The notes beneath the pieces were generated by a model. It made no database searches and was not told the DNA's origin. It was given only the letters and a program-made list of their open reading frames with translations. A stretch of DNA of 64,000 nucleotides, from assembly GCF_000022145.1 (NCBI RefSeq), contig NC_011891.1, positions 3,082,501 through 3,146,500 of the forward strand, written 5' to 3'. This document shows, one piece after another, positions 1 through 8,621 of the stretch. Position 1 is the first letter of the stretch; every line of letters begins with the position of its first letter. A program made the position numbers and the translations under genes. This DNA is from Anaeromyxobacter dehalogenans 2CP-1. GTDB lineage: Bacteria > Myxococcota > Myxococcia > Myxococcales > Anaeromyxobacteraceae.

Positions 1-376
1 CGGCCTGCTGCGGCCACGCCGCCTTGATCTGCGCGCCGCCCTGCACGTCGATGTCGAACAGCGCGAGCTTCCCGGCGGCGAGCGCCTGCTCCACCGTGGC
101 GCGCAGCGTGCCGTAGCGCTGGCCGTGCACCTCGGCCCACTCCGCGAACGCGCCCTGCGCCACCAGATCGGCAAACCGCTCCGCGGTGACGAAGTGGTAG
201 TCCACGCCCTCGCGCTCGGCGCCGCGCGGGGCGCGGGTGGTGGCCGAGATCGAGAACACGGCGTCGGGCGAGGCGTCCCGCAGCCGGTGCGCGAGCGTGG
301 TCTTCCCCGCCCCCGACGGCGCCGAGAGCACCAGCAGCAGCCCCGGGAGCCGCTCGTGCGCGGCGTCACTCGACAT
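1..376 (-). CDS. gmk: Guanylate kinase, C-terminal part beyond the window edge
   Basis: Transfers phosphate from ATP to GMP in the cytoplasm, feeding GTP/dGTP synthesis. Only the first 125 residues are visible. The P-loop APSGAGKTT lies at residues 19-27, followed by the GMP-binding stretch TTRAPRGAEREGVDYHFV and the downstream FDIDVQGGAQIK region, all in the order expected for the family. The ATG at 376 overlaps the last codons of the yicC-type gene by 11 bases, so the two are probably co-translated. This yicC-gmk order is common in bacteria. The 3' end lies outside the window. Confidence 0.93.
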   Translation of the reverse strand, partial: MSSDAAHERLPGLLLVLSAPSGAGKTTLAHRLRDASPDAVFSISATTRAPRGAEREGVDYHFVTAERFADLVAQGAFAEWAEVHGQRYGTLRATVEQALAAGKLALFDIDVQGGAQIKAAWPQQA

Positions 377-1241
377 TCTGCACCTGCTCGCGCATGCGCT
401 CGATCTCCGCCTTGAGCGCCACCACGATGCCGGCTACCTCGGCGCTCTGCGACTTCGAGCCGATGGTGTTCGTCTCGCGGTGCATCTCCTGGACGAGGAA
501 GTCGAGCTTGCGGCCGGCCGGCTCCGCCGAGGCGAGCAGCGCGCGCACCTGGGCGAGGTGGCTGTGCAGCCGCGTGATCTCCTCGGCCACGTCGGTCCGG
601 TCGGCGAAGAGCGCCACCTCCTGCGCCAGCCGCCCCGGGTCGAGCGCGATCCCCTGCGTCAGCTCGGCGATCCGCTCCTGCAGGCGCGTCCGGTACTGCT
701 CCACCACGCGCGGCGACAGCTCGGCCACGCGCGCCACCATCTGCTCGACCGCGTCGAGCCGGGCGCCGAGGTCGCGCGCCAGCGCGGCGCCCTCCCGCGC
801 GCGCATCTCCACCAGCGCGTCGAGCGCGTGGGCGAGCGCCGCCCGGGCCGCCGTGCCCCCCGCGGCGGCGTCCACGGTGCGCTCCTCCAACCGGACGACG
901 CCGTCCGCCGCCAGCACGTCCGCGAGCGTGATCGCGCCCGGGAGCCCGAGGCGCGCCTGGATCTCCCCGAACGCACGCGCGTACGACTCGGCCAGCGCCA
1001 CGTCAACGCGAGCCGCCAGGCCGCCGCCGGCCGTGGCGCGCCGGACCGCGACCTCCACGCCGCCGCGCGCCAGCCGCTCCTTCACGGCCTTCGCGATCTC
1101 GTGCTCGAGCGCGGCGAGCTCGCGGGGGAGGCGGACCTTCACCTCGCAGTACTTGTGGTTGACGGAGCGGACCTCGACGTCCACCTCCTCGCCCGAGGCG
1201 GCGCCGTGGCCGGCCCCGAACCCCGTCATGCTGCGGATCAT
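366..1241 (-). CDS. yicC: YicC/YloC family endoribonuclease
   Basis: 291 residues, the usual family length. The protein begins with the diagnostic MIRSMTGFG motif and ends in a DUF1732-type C-terminal region with the IGSKSQSAEV signature before a helical tail. YicC proteins in other bacteria form oligomeric endoribonucleases implicated in small-RNA turnover and stationary-phase fitness; that role is taken from the family. It sits directly upstream of gmk and overlaps it, a conserved arrangement. The start is the only ATG that gives the complete N-terminal motif. Confidence 0.93.
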   Translation of the reverse strand: MIRSMTGFGAGHGAASGEEVDVEVRSVNHKYCEVKVRLPRELAALEHEIAKAVKERLARGGVEVAVRRATAGGGLAARVDVALAESYARAFGEIQARLGLPGAITLADVLAADGVVRLEERTVDAAAGGTAARAALAHALDALVEMRAREGAALARDLGARLDAVEQMVARVAELSPRVVEQYRTRLQERIAELTQGIALDPGRLAQEVALFADRTDVAEEITRLHSHLAQVRALLASAEPAGRKLDFLVQEMHRETNTIGSKSQSAEVAGIVVALKAEIERMREQVQNVE

Positions 1242-1332
1242 CGGCGACTCCCGGGGGTTGGACGCATCGGTCCCGGACCGTAGTCCCGGGCCCGGGGAGC
1301 GTCAAGGCGGGCGCGGCGGGGCCGCCCCCGGC

Positions 1333-1503
1333 TCAAAGGAGCGGGCGCGCCTCGTCGAGGAGCATCACCGGGATGTCGTCCTCGATGCGGAACGCGAGCC
1401 GGCAGCGGTTGCAGCGGATCTCGTGATCCGCCTCGCGGAACTCCAGCTCGCCCTTGCACTTCGGGCAGGCCAGGATGTCCTTCAGCTCGGGCGACAGCGC
1501 CAT
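1333..1503 (-). CDS. Trm112 family zinc-ribbon protein
   Basis: A 56-residue peptide, MALSPELKDILACPKC at its start, with a CPKC knuckle at residues 13-16 and a second CNRC pair at 31-34. This is the two-knuckle layout of bacterial Trm112-like (YcaR/UPF0434) proteins, and the C-terminal IPVMLLDEARPL segment is also typical. Eukaryotic Trm112 activates methyltransferases; bacterial members often lie beside LPS genes, as here, where it follows the heptose-pathway glycosyltransferase. A purine-rich ribosome-binding sequence (GAGGAG) lies just upstream of the ATG. The function in this organism is not known. Confidence 0.88.
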   Translation of the reverse strand: MALSPELKDILACPKCKGELEFREADHEIRCNRCRLAFRIEDDIPVMLLDEARPLL

Positions 1504-1524
1504 GCGTGCTCCTCCGCGCGGAGC

Positions 1525-2688
1525 TTAGTCCGCGCCGCGGGCCGGCGGCAAGGCGAGCACCTGCGCGAGGAACCGCTCCACCGCCTCGCCGCGCGCCGCC
1601 TCGGTGAACAGCGCCGCCATCCGCTCGCGCGCGGCCGCGCCCAGCGCCCGGGCCCGCGCCGGCGCGCCGAGCAGCTCGATCAGCGCGGCGCCGAGCGCGG
1701 GAACGTCGCCCTCCGCCGCGAGCAGCCCGGTGGTGCCATCCACGATCGCCTCGGCGGGCGCGCCGAAGCGGTAGGCGACGCCGGCCCGCCCCGCCGCCAT
1801 GCCCTCCAGGAGCGCGCGGCACGTCCCGTCGTTGCCCTCCGCCAGCAGCACGTTCGCGTCGAACGTCCGGTACGCCGCGGCCAGCTCCGGACCGGTGCGA
1901 TACCCCGCGAACACGACCTGGCGCTGCAGCCCGCGGTGCGCAACGCGCACCCGGATCGCCTCCTCGCCCTCCCCGCGGCCGACGATCACCAGGCGCGCCT
2001 CGGGCAGCCGGTCGGCCACGAGCCGGAACGCCTCCACCAGGTCCTCGTGGCGGCGCCCCGGCTTGATGCGCGAGACGATGCCCGCCACCGGCGCGCCCGG
2101 CTCGATCCCGAGCGCCGCGCGCAGGTCCGGCCCGTCCGGCCGGAACGCGTCGGCGTCCACCGCGCCCCGCGTCGCGAGCACCCGATCCTCGGGCACGCCG
2201 AACCGCTCCACCAGCGCGCGCGCGTGCGCCTCGCACACGGCGATCAGCCCGTCGGTGGCCCGGTGCACCAGCCGCTGGAGCGGGTTGGTGCGGAGCGACC
2301 GGGACGAGTGGACCGTGCGGACCACCCGACGCGCGCCGCGGCGGCGCAGCGCCAGGAGCGCGAGCGTGTGGTCGTGCGAGAAGTTCGCGTGCAGCACGTC
2401 GAGGTCGCGCGCCGCGGCGGCCAGGTGGCGCACGTCGCGCAGGTACGCGACCGGCCCGGCCTTGGTGGACAGCGCCAGGTCCTCCCGCGGCGGGAACCCG
2501 CGCGCGCGGAGCGCCTCCCGGAGGTTGCCCTCCCGCAGCGCGTCCACCGCCACCTCCACGTGGTGCCCGCGGGCGCGCAGCTCGCGCGCGACCGAGGCCA
2601 TGCGCTCGGCGGGGCCGGTCCACCACGCGGACGAGAGCAGCTCCAGCACGCGCATGGGGACGCCGCTCCCGCGCACGGCCGCGCTCAT
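1525..2688 (-). CDS. GT4-family glycosyltransferase (LPS-associated)
   Basis: About 387 residues with a GT-B fold layout: an N-terminal acceptor domain beginning VLELLSSAWWTGPAE, and a C-terminal nucleotide-sugar domain carrying GIVSRIKPGRRHEDLVEA, LVIVGRGEGEE and an acidic donor-binding segment AEGNDGTCRALLEGMAAG. The ATG at 2688 forms an ATGA overlap with the stop of the heptose adenylyltransferase, which favours it over the internal ATG at 2655, although 2655 (MRVLELLSS) is a plausible alternative. Placement in the heptose/lipid A block suggests transfer of a sugar to LPS core; donor and acceptor cannot be read from the sequence. Confidence 0.85.
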   Translation of the reverse strand: MSAAVRGSGVPMRVLELLSSAWWTGPAERMASVARELRARGHHVEVAVDALREGNLREALRARGFPPREDLALSTKAGPVAYLRDVRHLAAAARDLDVLHANFSHDHTLALLALRRRGARRVVRTVHSSRSLRTNPLQRLVHRATDGLIAVCEAHARALVERFGVPEDRVLATRGAVDADAFRPDGPDLRAALGIEPGAPVAGIVSRIKPGRRHEDLVEAFRLVADRLPEARLVIVGRGEGEEAIRVRVAHRGLQRQVVFAGYRTGPELAAAYRTFDANVLLAEGNDGTCRALLEGMAAGRAGVAYRFGAPAEAIVDGTTGLLAAEGDVPALGAALIELLGAPARARALGAAARERMAALFTEAARGEAVERFLAQVLALPPARGAD

Positions 2689-3176
2689 CCCTTCCGCGTG
2701 GCGTCGAGCTTCGCGATGAGCTCGGTGGTGGAGTGGTCCTTCGGATCTCCGGCCACCGCCACCCGGCCGCCGTAGGCGCGCACCTCGGCGGCCTCCGGGA
2801 TGGTGTCGGGCGTGTAGTCGGTCCCCTTCACCTGCACGTCCGGCCGCAGGGCCCGGATGACCGGGACCACGTCCTTCGAGTCGAACAGCACCACGTGGTC
2901 CACGCACTCGAGCGCCGCCACGATCTCGGCCCGCTCGGCCTCGGGCACCACCGGGCGGCCGTCGCCCTTGTTCGCGCGCGTGGACGCGTCGGAGTTCACC
3001 GCCACCACCAGCAGGTCGGCCTCGGCCCGGGCGCCCTCCAGGTAGCGGAGGTGACCGACGTGGAACAGGTCGAACACGCCGTTCGCGAGCGCCACCGTGC
3101 GCCCGGCCGCGGAGGCGCGGGCGCGCACCGCGGCGAGATCCTCGAGCGCGACGCGCTTGCGGGCGAGGCGGCTCAC
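2685..3176 (-). CDS. rfaE2: D-glycero-beta-D-manno-heptose 1-phosphate adenylyltransferase
   Basis: 163 residues of the cytidylyltransferase-like nucleotidyltransferase fold. NGVFDLFHVGHLRYLE carries the HxGH motif at residues 39-42, and a later KGTDYTPDTIPEA segment is typical of the RfaE C-terminal domain. It makes ADP-heptose for the LPS inner core. In E. coli this domain is fused to the kinase (HldE). Here kinase and adenylyltransferase are separate genes joined by an ATGA overlap, so the stoichiometry is probably kept by translational coupling. Confidence 0.94.
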   Translation of the reverse strand: MSRLARKRVALEDLAAVRARASAAGRTVALANGVFDLFHVGHLRYLEGARAEADLLVVAVNSDASTRANKGDGRPVVPEAERAEIVAALECVDHVVLFDSKDVVPVIRALRPDVQVKGTDYTPDTIPEAAEVRAYGGRVAVAGDPKDHSTTELIAKLDATRKG

Positions 3177-4183
3177 GGCCGGAGCAGCTCCGCCGCGAGC
3201 TCCTCGCGCGAGACGGTGGCGGTGCCCGCCTTCTGCACCACCAGCGAGCCGGCCACGTTCGCGAGCCGGGCCGCCGCGACCGGATCACCCCCGGCGGCGA
3301 GGCCGGCGCTGAAGGTGGCCGCCACCGTGTCCCCCGCGCCGGTCACGTCCACCGCGTCCTGGCTGCCGTGCGCCGGCACGTGGACCGGCGGGGCGCCGCG
3401 GCGGAACACCGACATCCCGTTCCGCCCGCGCGTCACCAGCAGCACGTCGCAGTCCACGCGCTTCAGCAGCGTCCGCGCGGCCTTCTCCAGGCCGCCGGGC
3501 TGCGCCAGCGACACGCCCGACGCGGTCTCGAGCTCGACCTCGTTCGGCTTCACCATCGTGAGGCCGGTGAACGCGCGCAGGCTGTACCGGGAGTCCACGC
3601 ACACCGGCACACCGCCGCGCTTCAGCAGGCGGAGCGCCTCGATGGCGGCCGCGCCCAGCGCGCCCGATCCGTAGTCGCTCGCCAGCACCGTCCCCGCGCG
3701 GCGCCCGGCCCGCTCCAGGTCCTTCACGAGCCGCCGCTCGGCGGTGGCCGGGAGCGGCGCCCGCGGCGCGCGGTCCAGGCGGATCATCTGCTGGCGCCGG
3801 GTGGAGCGCCCGCCCGCGAGGATGCGGGTCTTGGCCTCGGTCTCTCGTCCGGGCACCCGCTGGATGCCCGCCACGTCCACGCCCAGTCCGGTCAGCTCCT
3901 CGAGGAGCGCGTTGCCCAGCCCGTCGTCGCCCACCACGCCGACGGCGCGGACCTTCACGCCGAGCGCGGCCAGGTTCGCGGCGGCGTTGCCCGCCCCGCC
4001 CGCCTTCAGCTCGGACGACTCGTACCGGACGATGAGCACCGGCGCCTCGCGGCTGATGCGCTCGGTCTCGCCGTACACGTACTCGTCGGCCACGAAGTCG
4101 CCGACGACGACCACCTCGCTCTCCGCGAAGCGGGGCAGGAGGCTGGCGAGCGAGGGCAGCTCGGGTTCCCTGGGGCGGCGCAC
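3173..4183 (-). CDS. rfaE1: D-glycero-beta-D-manno-heptose-7-phosphate kinase
   Basis: 336-residue PfkB-family sugar kinase. Features seen are VVGDFVADEYVYG near the N-terminus, the GGAGNAAANLAALG signature near residue 62, and the C-terminal DVTGAGDTVAATF anion hole with the catalytic Asp near residue 290. It phosphorylates heptose 7-phosphate at C1, the step before adenylylation by the next gene. The translation start is GTG. It is the first gene of the heptose trio; a 114-base gap separates it from the lipid A genes upstream, so it may have its own promoter there. Confidence 0.93.
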   Translation of the reverse strand: MRRPREPELPSLASLLPRFAESEVVVVGDFVADEYVYGETERISREAPVLIVRYESSELKAGGAGNAAANLAALGVKVRAVGVVGDDGLGNALLEELTGLGVDVAGIQRVPGRETEAKTRILAGGRSTRRQQMIRLDRAPRAPLPATAERRLVKDLERAGRRAGTVLASDYGSGALGAAAIEALRLLKRGGVPVCVDSRYSLRAFTGLTMVKPNEVELETASGVSLAQPGGLEKAARTLLKRVDCDVLLVTRGRNGMSVFRRGAPPVHVPAHGSQDAVDVTGAGDTVAATFSAGLAAGGDPVAAARLANVAGSLVVQKAGTATVSREELAAELLRP

Positions 4184-4297
4184 GCGCGTTTCCTACCGCG
4201 CGCGGGTTTCGCCCGTCAATCGCGCACCTCGCCGCCGCGCCGCCCGCGCCGGGTGCCCGCGTGCCCTACACGCGCGCGCCGGCGGCGCGACGATGCG

Positions 4298-5185
4298 TCA
4301 GGCCACCGCGCCCGCGCTCCCGGCCCCCTCGCCGTCCGGCCGCGTCTTCCACCGTCGGTGCAGCCAGTACCAGCGATCCGGGTGCAGGCGGACGTACCGC
4401 TCCAACCGGTCGTTCAGGTCCTGCAGGAACGCGAGCACGTCCCGGTCGCGATCGCCGGTGTCGGGCGGGTCGATGGGGCCCTCGATGATCACCTTGTGCC
4501 GGCCGTCGCCGAGCGGCAGCGACACCGTGAACACCACCGCCGCCCCGGTGCGCATGGCCAGCACCGCCGGCGTGGGCGCGGTGGCCGCCGGCACGCCGAA
4601 GAAGGTGGGGAAGACGGCGCGCCGGCGCGGCTGGTTCTGGTCGATGACGTAGCCGAGCACGCGGCCCGCCTTGAGCGAGCGGGTGGCGGCCTGGAGCGTC
4701 TGGCCGCGCCGGACCACCAGGTCCTCCACCCCGGCCCGCTCGCGCGCCTTGCGCCAGGCGTCGTTGGCGCCCGACTTGCCCATGGGGCGCGTGATCATGG
4801 TGATGGGCACGCCGCGCAGGGTCATGGCGGCGGCGAGCACCTCGAAGTTGCCGAAGTGCCCGGTGCAGGCGATGACGCCCTTCCCCCGCGCGCGGGCCGC
4901 CTCGAAGCGGTCCCAGCCCTCGACCTCGAAGATCCGCTCCAGGTCCGCCGGCGCCAGCGCCGGGACCCGCAGGAACTCCGGGATCATCTGCCCCAGGTTG
5001 CGGTACGTGGTGCGCGCGATGGCGCGCCGCTCCGCCTCGGGGCGGTCGGGGAAGGCGAGGCGCAGGTTCTCCAGCACCACGCGCCGGCGGATGCCGAGCC
5101 CCCAGACCAGCGCGCCCAGCGCGGCGCCGAGCGCCATGATCCAGCGGTACGGGAGGCGGGCGAAGATCCAGCCGAGCAGGCGCAT
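4298..5185 (-). CDS. lpxL: Lipid A biosynthesis acyltransferase, LpxL/HtrB family
   Basis: 295 residues. An N-terminal hydrophobic segment (MRLLGWIFARLPYRWIMALG and following) anchors the protein to the inner membrane. ACTGHFGNFEVL contains the HxxxxE catalytic dyad, and RPMGKSGANDAW and IDQNQPRRRAVFPTFFGVPA match the substrate-binding regions. It adds a secondary acyl chain to Kdo-lipid A. The ATG lies two bases after the lpxK stop, so it belongs to the same operon. Which fatty acid and which position (LpxL or LpxM type) cannot be told. Confidence 0.92.
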   Translation of the reverse strand: MRLLGWIFARLPYRWIMALGAALGALVWGLGIRRRVVLENLRLAFPDRPEAERRAIARTTYRNLGQMIPEFLRVPALAPADLERIFEVEGWDRFEAARARGKGVIACTGHFGNFEVLAAAMTLRGVPITMITRPMGKSGANDAWRKARERAGVEDLVVRRGQTLQAATRSLKAGRVLGYVIDQNQPRRRAVFPTFFGVPAATAPTPAVLAMRTGAAVVFTVSLPLGDGRHKVIIEGPIDPPDTGDRDRDVLAFLQDLNDRLERYVRLHPDRWYWLHRRWKTRPDGEGAGSAGAVA

Positions 5186-5187
5186 GA

Positions 5188-6327
5188 TCAGGACACCGGG
5201 GCGCGCGGCGCCGGTCGGGGTTGAGGGGCGGCGGCGGCGAGCGCCGCGTCGAGCGCGGCCTCGAGGACGTCGGCGCCGCGCAGGAGCTCCGCGTCCACGC
5301 GGACCACGCGGAGCCGGCCGGCCGCTCCCGCGGCCAGCGCGGGGTCGAGGCGGACCGCGTCCTTCTCCGTGGTGACCACCCAGGCGCAGCCCGCGGCGTC
5401 GCCGTCGCGGAGGACCGCCTCGAGCTCGCCGGCGGTGAAGCGGTGGTGGTCGGGGAAGGCGCGCGCGAGCGCGACCTCGGCGCCGAGCGCCTCGAGCGTG
5501 CGCAGGAACCCTGCCGGCCGGGCGAGGCCGGACAGCGCGGCGACCCGGCGGCCCCGGAGCGCCTCCAGCGATCCCGCCTCCCGCAGGGCGCCGTCGAGCA
5601 GCGCGGTGGCCGCGTGGCGCGACTCCACCGGCGCGCGGCCGGTGGCGTCGCGGGCGAGCGCGCGGAGCGCCTCCAGCCGCTCCGGCGCGGCCCGGTCCGC
5701 GTGCGAGAGCCAGACCAGCCCGGCGCGGCGCAGCGCGGTCCGCGGCTCGCGGTTGGGCCCGCGCGGCAGGAGGTGGCCGTTGCCGAACGGGTTCGACGCG
5801 TCGAGCACCACCACGTCGAGGTCGCGCGCGAGCGCGCGGTGCTGGAAGCCGTCGTCGAGCACCAGGGCGTCGGCGCCGAGCGCCTCCACCGCGGTGCGGG
5901 CCAGCTCGGCGCGGCGCGGCCCGCACAGCACCGCCACGCCGGGCAGGCGGCGCGCGAGCAGCGCCGGCTCGTCGCCGGCCTCGGCCGCGGGCAGCAGCGC
6001 GCCCGCGCCGTCGGAGGCGACCCGGGCGTCCGCGCGCGCGGCGCCGTAGCCGCGGGAGAGGATCGCGACCCGGCGGCCGCGCCCGGCCAGGCGCGCCGCC
6101 ACCGCCAGCGCCGCCGGCGTCTTTCCGGCCCCGCCCACCGCGAGGTTCCCGATGGAGACGACCGGCGCGCCCGCCCGGACGGCCGGCAGGACCCCGCGAT
6201 CGTACAGCGCGCCCCGGAGCGCCGCGGCGGCGCGGAACGGCGCCTCGGCGAGCAGCAGCGGCGCGCCCGCCAGCGCCCCCAGGGGCCCCGGGCGCTCGCG
6301 CCACCAGATCGCCTCGAGCCCGCTCAT
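5188..6327 (-). CDS. lpxK: Tetraacyldisaccharide 4'-kinase
   Basis: 379 residues with the P-loop SIGNLAVGGAGKTPAALAVA, the following SRGYG and GDEPALLARRLP motifs, LVLDDGFQHRALARDLDVVV with the catalytic DDGFQH motif, and the C-terminal AFPDHHRFTAGELE and TTEKDAVRL blocks. It phosphorylates the lipid A precursor at the 4' position at the cytoplasmic face of the inner membrane. The ATG overlaps the stop of the upstream heptosyltransferase gene (ATGA). Clustering with lpxL, waaA and msbA is common in deltaproteobacteria-like genomes. Confidence 0.95.
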   Translation of the reverse strand: MSGLEAIWWRERPGPLGALAGAPLLLAEAPFRAAAALRGALYDRGVLPAVRAGAPVVSIGNLAVGGAGKTPAALAVAARLAGRGRRVAILSRGYGAARADARVASDGAGALLPAAEAGDEPALLARRLPGVAVLCGPRRAELARTAVEALGADALVLDDGFQHRALARDLDVVVLDASNPFGNGHLLPRGPNREPRTALRRAGLVWLSHADRAAPERLEALRALARDATGRAPVESRHAATALLDGALREAGSLEALRGRRVAALSGLARPAGFLRTLEALGAEVALARAFPDHHRFTAGELEAVLRDGDAAGCAWVVTTEKDAVRLDPALAAGAAGRLRVVRVDAELLRGADVLEAALDAALAAAAPQPRPAPRAPVS

Positions 6328-7322
6328 CGCCGCAGCATCTCTCGCGCGCTGGCCAGCACCGCCTGCGGCGCCAGGTCCGCGAGGCAGCGGTGGTGGCCCT
6401 CGGGGCAGTAGTCGCCGCCGTGGTTCGAGCAGGGCGAGCAGGAGAGGCCGAGCGAGAGCGCGCGCCCGGGGGGCGGCGGCCCCCAGCGCGCGACCGAGGT
6501 CGGCCCGAACAGCGCCAGCACCGGCGTGCCCACCGCGGTGGCGAGGTGCACCGGGCCCGAGTCGCAGGCGATGAGGAGCTGCACGCGGGCGATGGCGGCG
6601 GCGAGCGCGTCGAGCGGCAGGAAAGACAGATCGGCGGCGACCTTCGCGCGGGTGGCGGCGCGGAACGCCGCGAACGCGTCGCGGTCGCCGGGGCCGCCGC
6701 ACAGGACGATGCGCACGCCCTCGGCGTGCAGCGCGTCGGCGACCGCCGCGAACCGCTCGGCGGGCCAGCGCTTGGTGGCCCAGCGCGCGCCGGGGGCGAG
6801 CGCGACCGCCGGCGCCTCCACGCCCTGCAGCGCGTCGGCGGCGAGCGCGCGCGCCTGCGGCGAGAGCGAGATCTCGAGCGGGCCGGGGCCGCTCACGCCC
6901 AGGGCCGCGAGCGCCTCGCCGTAGAGCTGGGTCTGGTGCGCGCGGACCAGCGGCGGGTCCGAGCCGAACACCGACAGGAGCGCCCGGAGCGCGCTGCGCC
7001 GCTTGAACGCGGTGCGCAGCGGGGCCGCGGCGCGGGCCACCACCGCGCTCCGCACCTTGTTCTGGAGGTCGATGACCAGGTCGAACCGCCCGCGCAGCCG
7101 CGCCGCCAGCGGCAGCGCGGAGCTCGGGCCCTCGCGCGACAGCCGGTGCACCGCCGCGAGCCCGGGCAGCCCCTCCAGCAGCGGCGCGTACAGCGCGTCG
7201 GTCACCCACTCGATGCGCGCGCCCGGAAACCGCGCGCGGAGCGGCTCCAGCACGCTGGTGGCGAGCACCACGTCGCCCATCGCGCTGTAGCGGATGACGA
7301 GGATGCTGGAGGGATCGCTCAC
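6324..7322 (-). CDS. waaF: Glycosyltransferase family 9, ADP-heptose LPS heptosyltransferase
   Basis: 332 residues. ILVIRYSAMGDVVLATSVLEPL at the N-terminus is the GT9 signature, and ACDSGPVHLATAVGTPVLALFG is the ADP-heptose binding region. Near the C-terminus a cysteine-rich CSPCSNHGGDYCPEGHHRC segment is present, as in many WaaF-type enzymes. It should transfer L,D-heptose to the Kdo core after WaaA. It is coupled by ATGA overlaps to waaA upstream and lpxK downstream. Whether it acts as heptosyltransferase I or II is uncertain. Confidence 0.9.
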   Translation of the reverse strand: MSDPSSILVIRYSAMGDVVLATSVLEPLRARFPGARIEWVTDALYAPLLEGLPGLAAVHRLSREGPSSALPLAARLRGRFDLVIDLQNKVRSAVVARAAAPLRTAFKRRSALRALLSVFGSDPPLVRAHQTQLYGEALAALGVSGPGPLEISLSPQARALAADALQGVEAPAVALAPGARWATKRWPAERFAAVADALHAEGVRIVLCGGPGDRDAFAAFRAATRAKVAADLSFLPLDALAAAIARVQLLIACDSGPVHLATAVGTPVLALFGPTSVARWGPPPPGRALSLGLSCSPCSNHGGDYCPEGHHRCLADLAPQAVLASAREMLRR

Positions 7323-8608
7323 GCTGCGGCCACCTTCCCGCGCGGCAGGATGGACAGCATGTGGTCCACGTTGCGCGCGCTCGCGCCGCGGATGGCGCCG
7401 ACCGAGCGCCGCGCCAGCACGCCCAGCTCCTGGAGCTGATCGGGTCGCGAGAGCAGCTCGTCCGCCACCTTGAGCAGCTTCTCGGGCGTCGCGACCTGGA
7501 TCCCTCCCCTCCCCTGCAGCACCTGGACCGAGTCCTTGAAGTTCTCCATGTGCGGCCCGAACAGCACCGGGCGCCCCTGCGCGGCCGGCTCGAGCACGTT
7601 CTGGCCGCCGCGGGTGACGAAGCTCCCGCCCACGAACACGAGCGTGGCCAGCCCGTACGCGGCCGCCAGCTCGCCGATCGTGTCGAGCACGGTGACCTGC
7701 GCGTGCCCCGCCGCCGCGCCGCCGCTGCGCAGGCGCACCGAGAGCCCCGCCTCGGCGGCGAGCGCCATGATGCGCCCGGAGCGCTCCACGTAGCGCGGCG
7801 CGACGACGAGCTGCAGGCGAGGGTGGCGCGCCAGCAGCTTGCGGTACGCGCCCAGGATCAGCTCCTCCTCGCCCTCGTGCGTGGAGCCGGCCATGAGCAC
7901 CGGCGCGCCCGCCTGCAACCCCATCTCCGCGCGCAGCGCCTCGGCCTTGCCGCCCTCGGCCGCGTCCAGCACCAGCGCGTCGAACTTGGTGTTGCCCGTC
8001 ACCCAGACCCGGTCCGGCGCCGCGCCGAGCGCGAGCACGCGCTCGGCCTCCTCGTCGGAGCGCATCAGGAAGCAGTCGACGCGGCGCAGCGGGTTGCCGA
8101 TGGCGAGGAACAGCGCGCGGTAGCGCGAGAGGTTCTCCGGGTTGAAGCGGCCGTTGGTGAGCGCGATGCGCACGCCCGCCTTGTGGGCGGAGCGGATCAG
8201 GTTCGGCCAGATCTCGGTGTACTCGAGCACGAGCAGGTCCGGCTCGAGCGCCCGCACCGCCCGCCGGGTGGCGCCGGGGAGGTCGTACGGTGCGTACACC
8301 ACCACGTCCGCCACCCCGCCCAGCTTCTTGCGGGCCATGGCGAGCCCGCTGTTCGTCATGGTGCTGACGATCACGCAGCAGCCCGGCATGCGGGCCTTCA
8401 GCTCCGCCATCATGGGCTGGAGCGAGAGCAGGTCCCCGGCGCTCGCCCCGTGCAGCCAGATGCGCGGGCTGCCGCGGCCCCGGTCCAGCGAGCGCCCGTA
8501 CAGCCCGAGCCGCTGGGCGATCCCGTGGCGCAGCTTGGGGTGCGTGAGCAGGAACGGCAGCCCGATCACGAACAGCAGGTAGGTGGCGATGGCGTAGACG
8601 AGGTGCAC
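7319..8608 (-). CDS. waaA: 3-deoxy-D-manno-octulosonic acid transferase
   Basis: 429 residues, family length. An N-terminal membrane helix (AIATYLLFVIGLPFLL) is followed by WLHGASAGDLLSLQPM with the catalytic glutamate position replaced by an Asp-Leu context (family usually HaaSvGE), then VSTMTNSGLAMARK, LLVLEYTEIWPNLI, GSTHEGEEELIL and the donor region VFVGGSFVTRGGQNVLEPAAQG. It adds Kdo residues from CMP-Kdo to the lipid A precursor. The glycine-aspartate at the usual GE site could alter catalysis and deserves an alignment. Overlaps the heptosyltransferase gene by four bases. Confidence 0.92.
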   Translation of the reverse strand: MHLVYAIATYLLFVIGLPFLLTHPKLRHGIAQRLGLYGRSLDRGRGSPRIWLHGASAGDLLSLQPMMAELKARMPGCCVIVSTMTNSGLAMARKKLGGVADVVVYAPYDLPGATRRAVRALEPDLLVLEYTEIWPNLIRSAHKAGVRIALTNGRFNPENLSRYRALFLAIGNPLRRVDCFLMRSDEEAERVLALGAAPDRVWVTGNTKFDALVLDAAEGGKAEALRAEMGLQAGAPVLMAGSTHEGEEELILGAYRKLLARHPRLQLVVAPRYVERSGRIMALAAEAGLSVRLRSGGAAAGHAQVTVLDTIGELAAAYGLATLVFVGGSFVTRGGQNVLEPAAQGRPVLFGPHMENFKDSVQVLQGRGGIQVATPEKLLKVADELLSRPDQLQELGVLARRSVGAIRGASARNVDHMLSILPRGKVAAA

Positions 8609-8621
8609 GGCTGGCCGCTTC

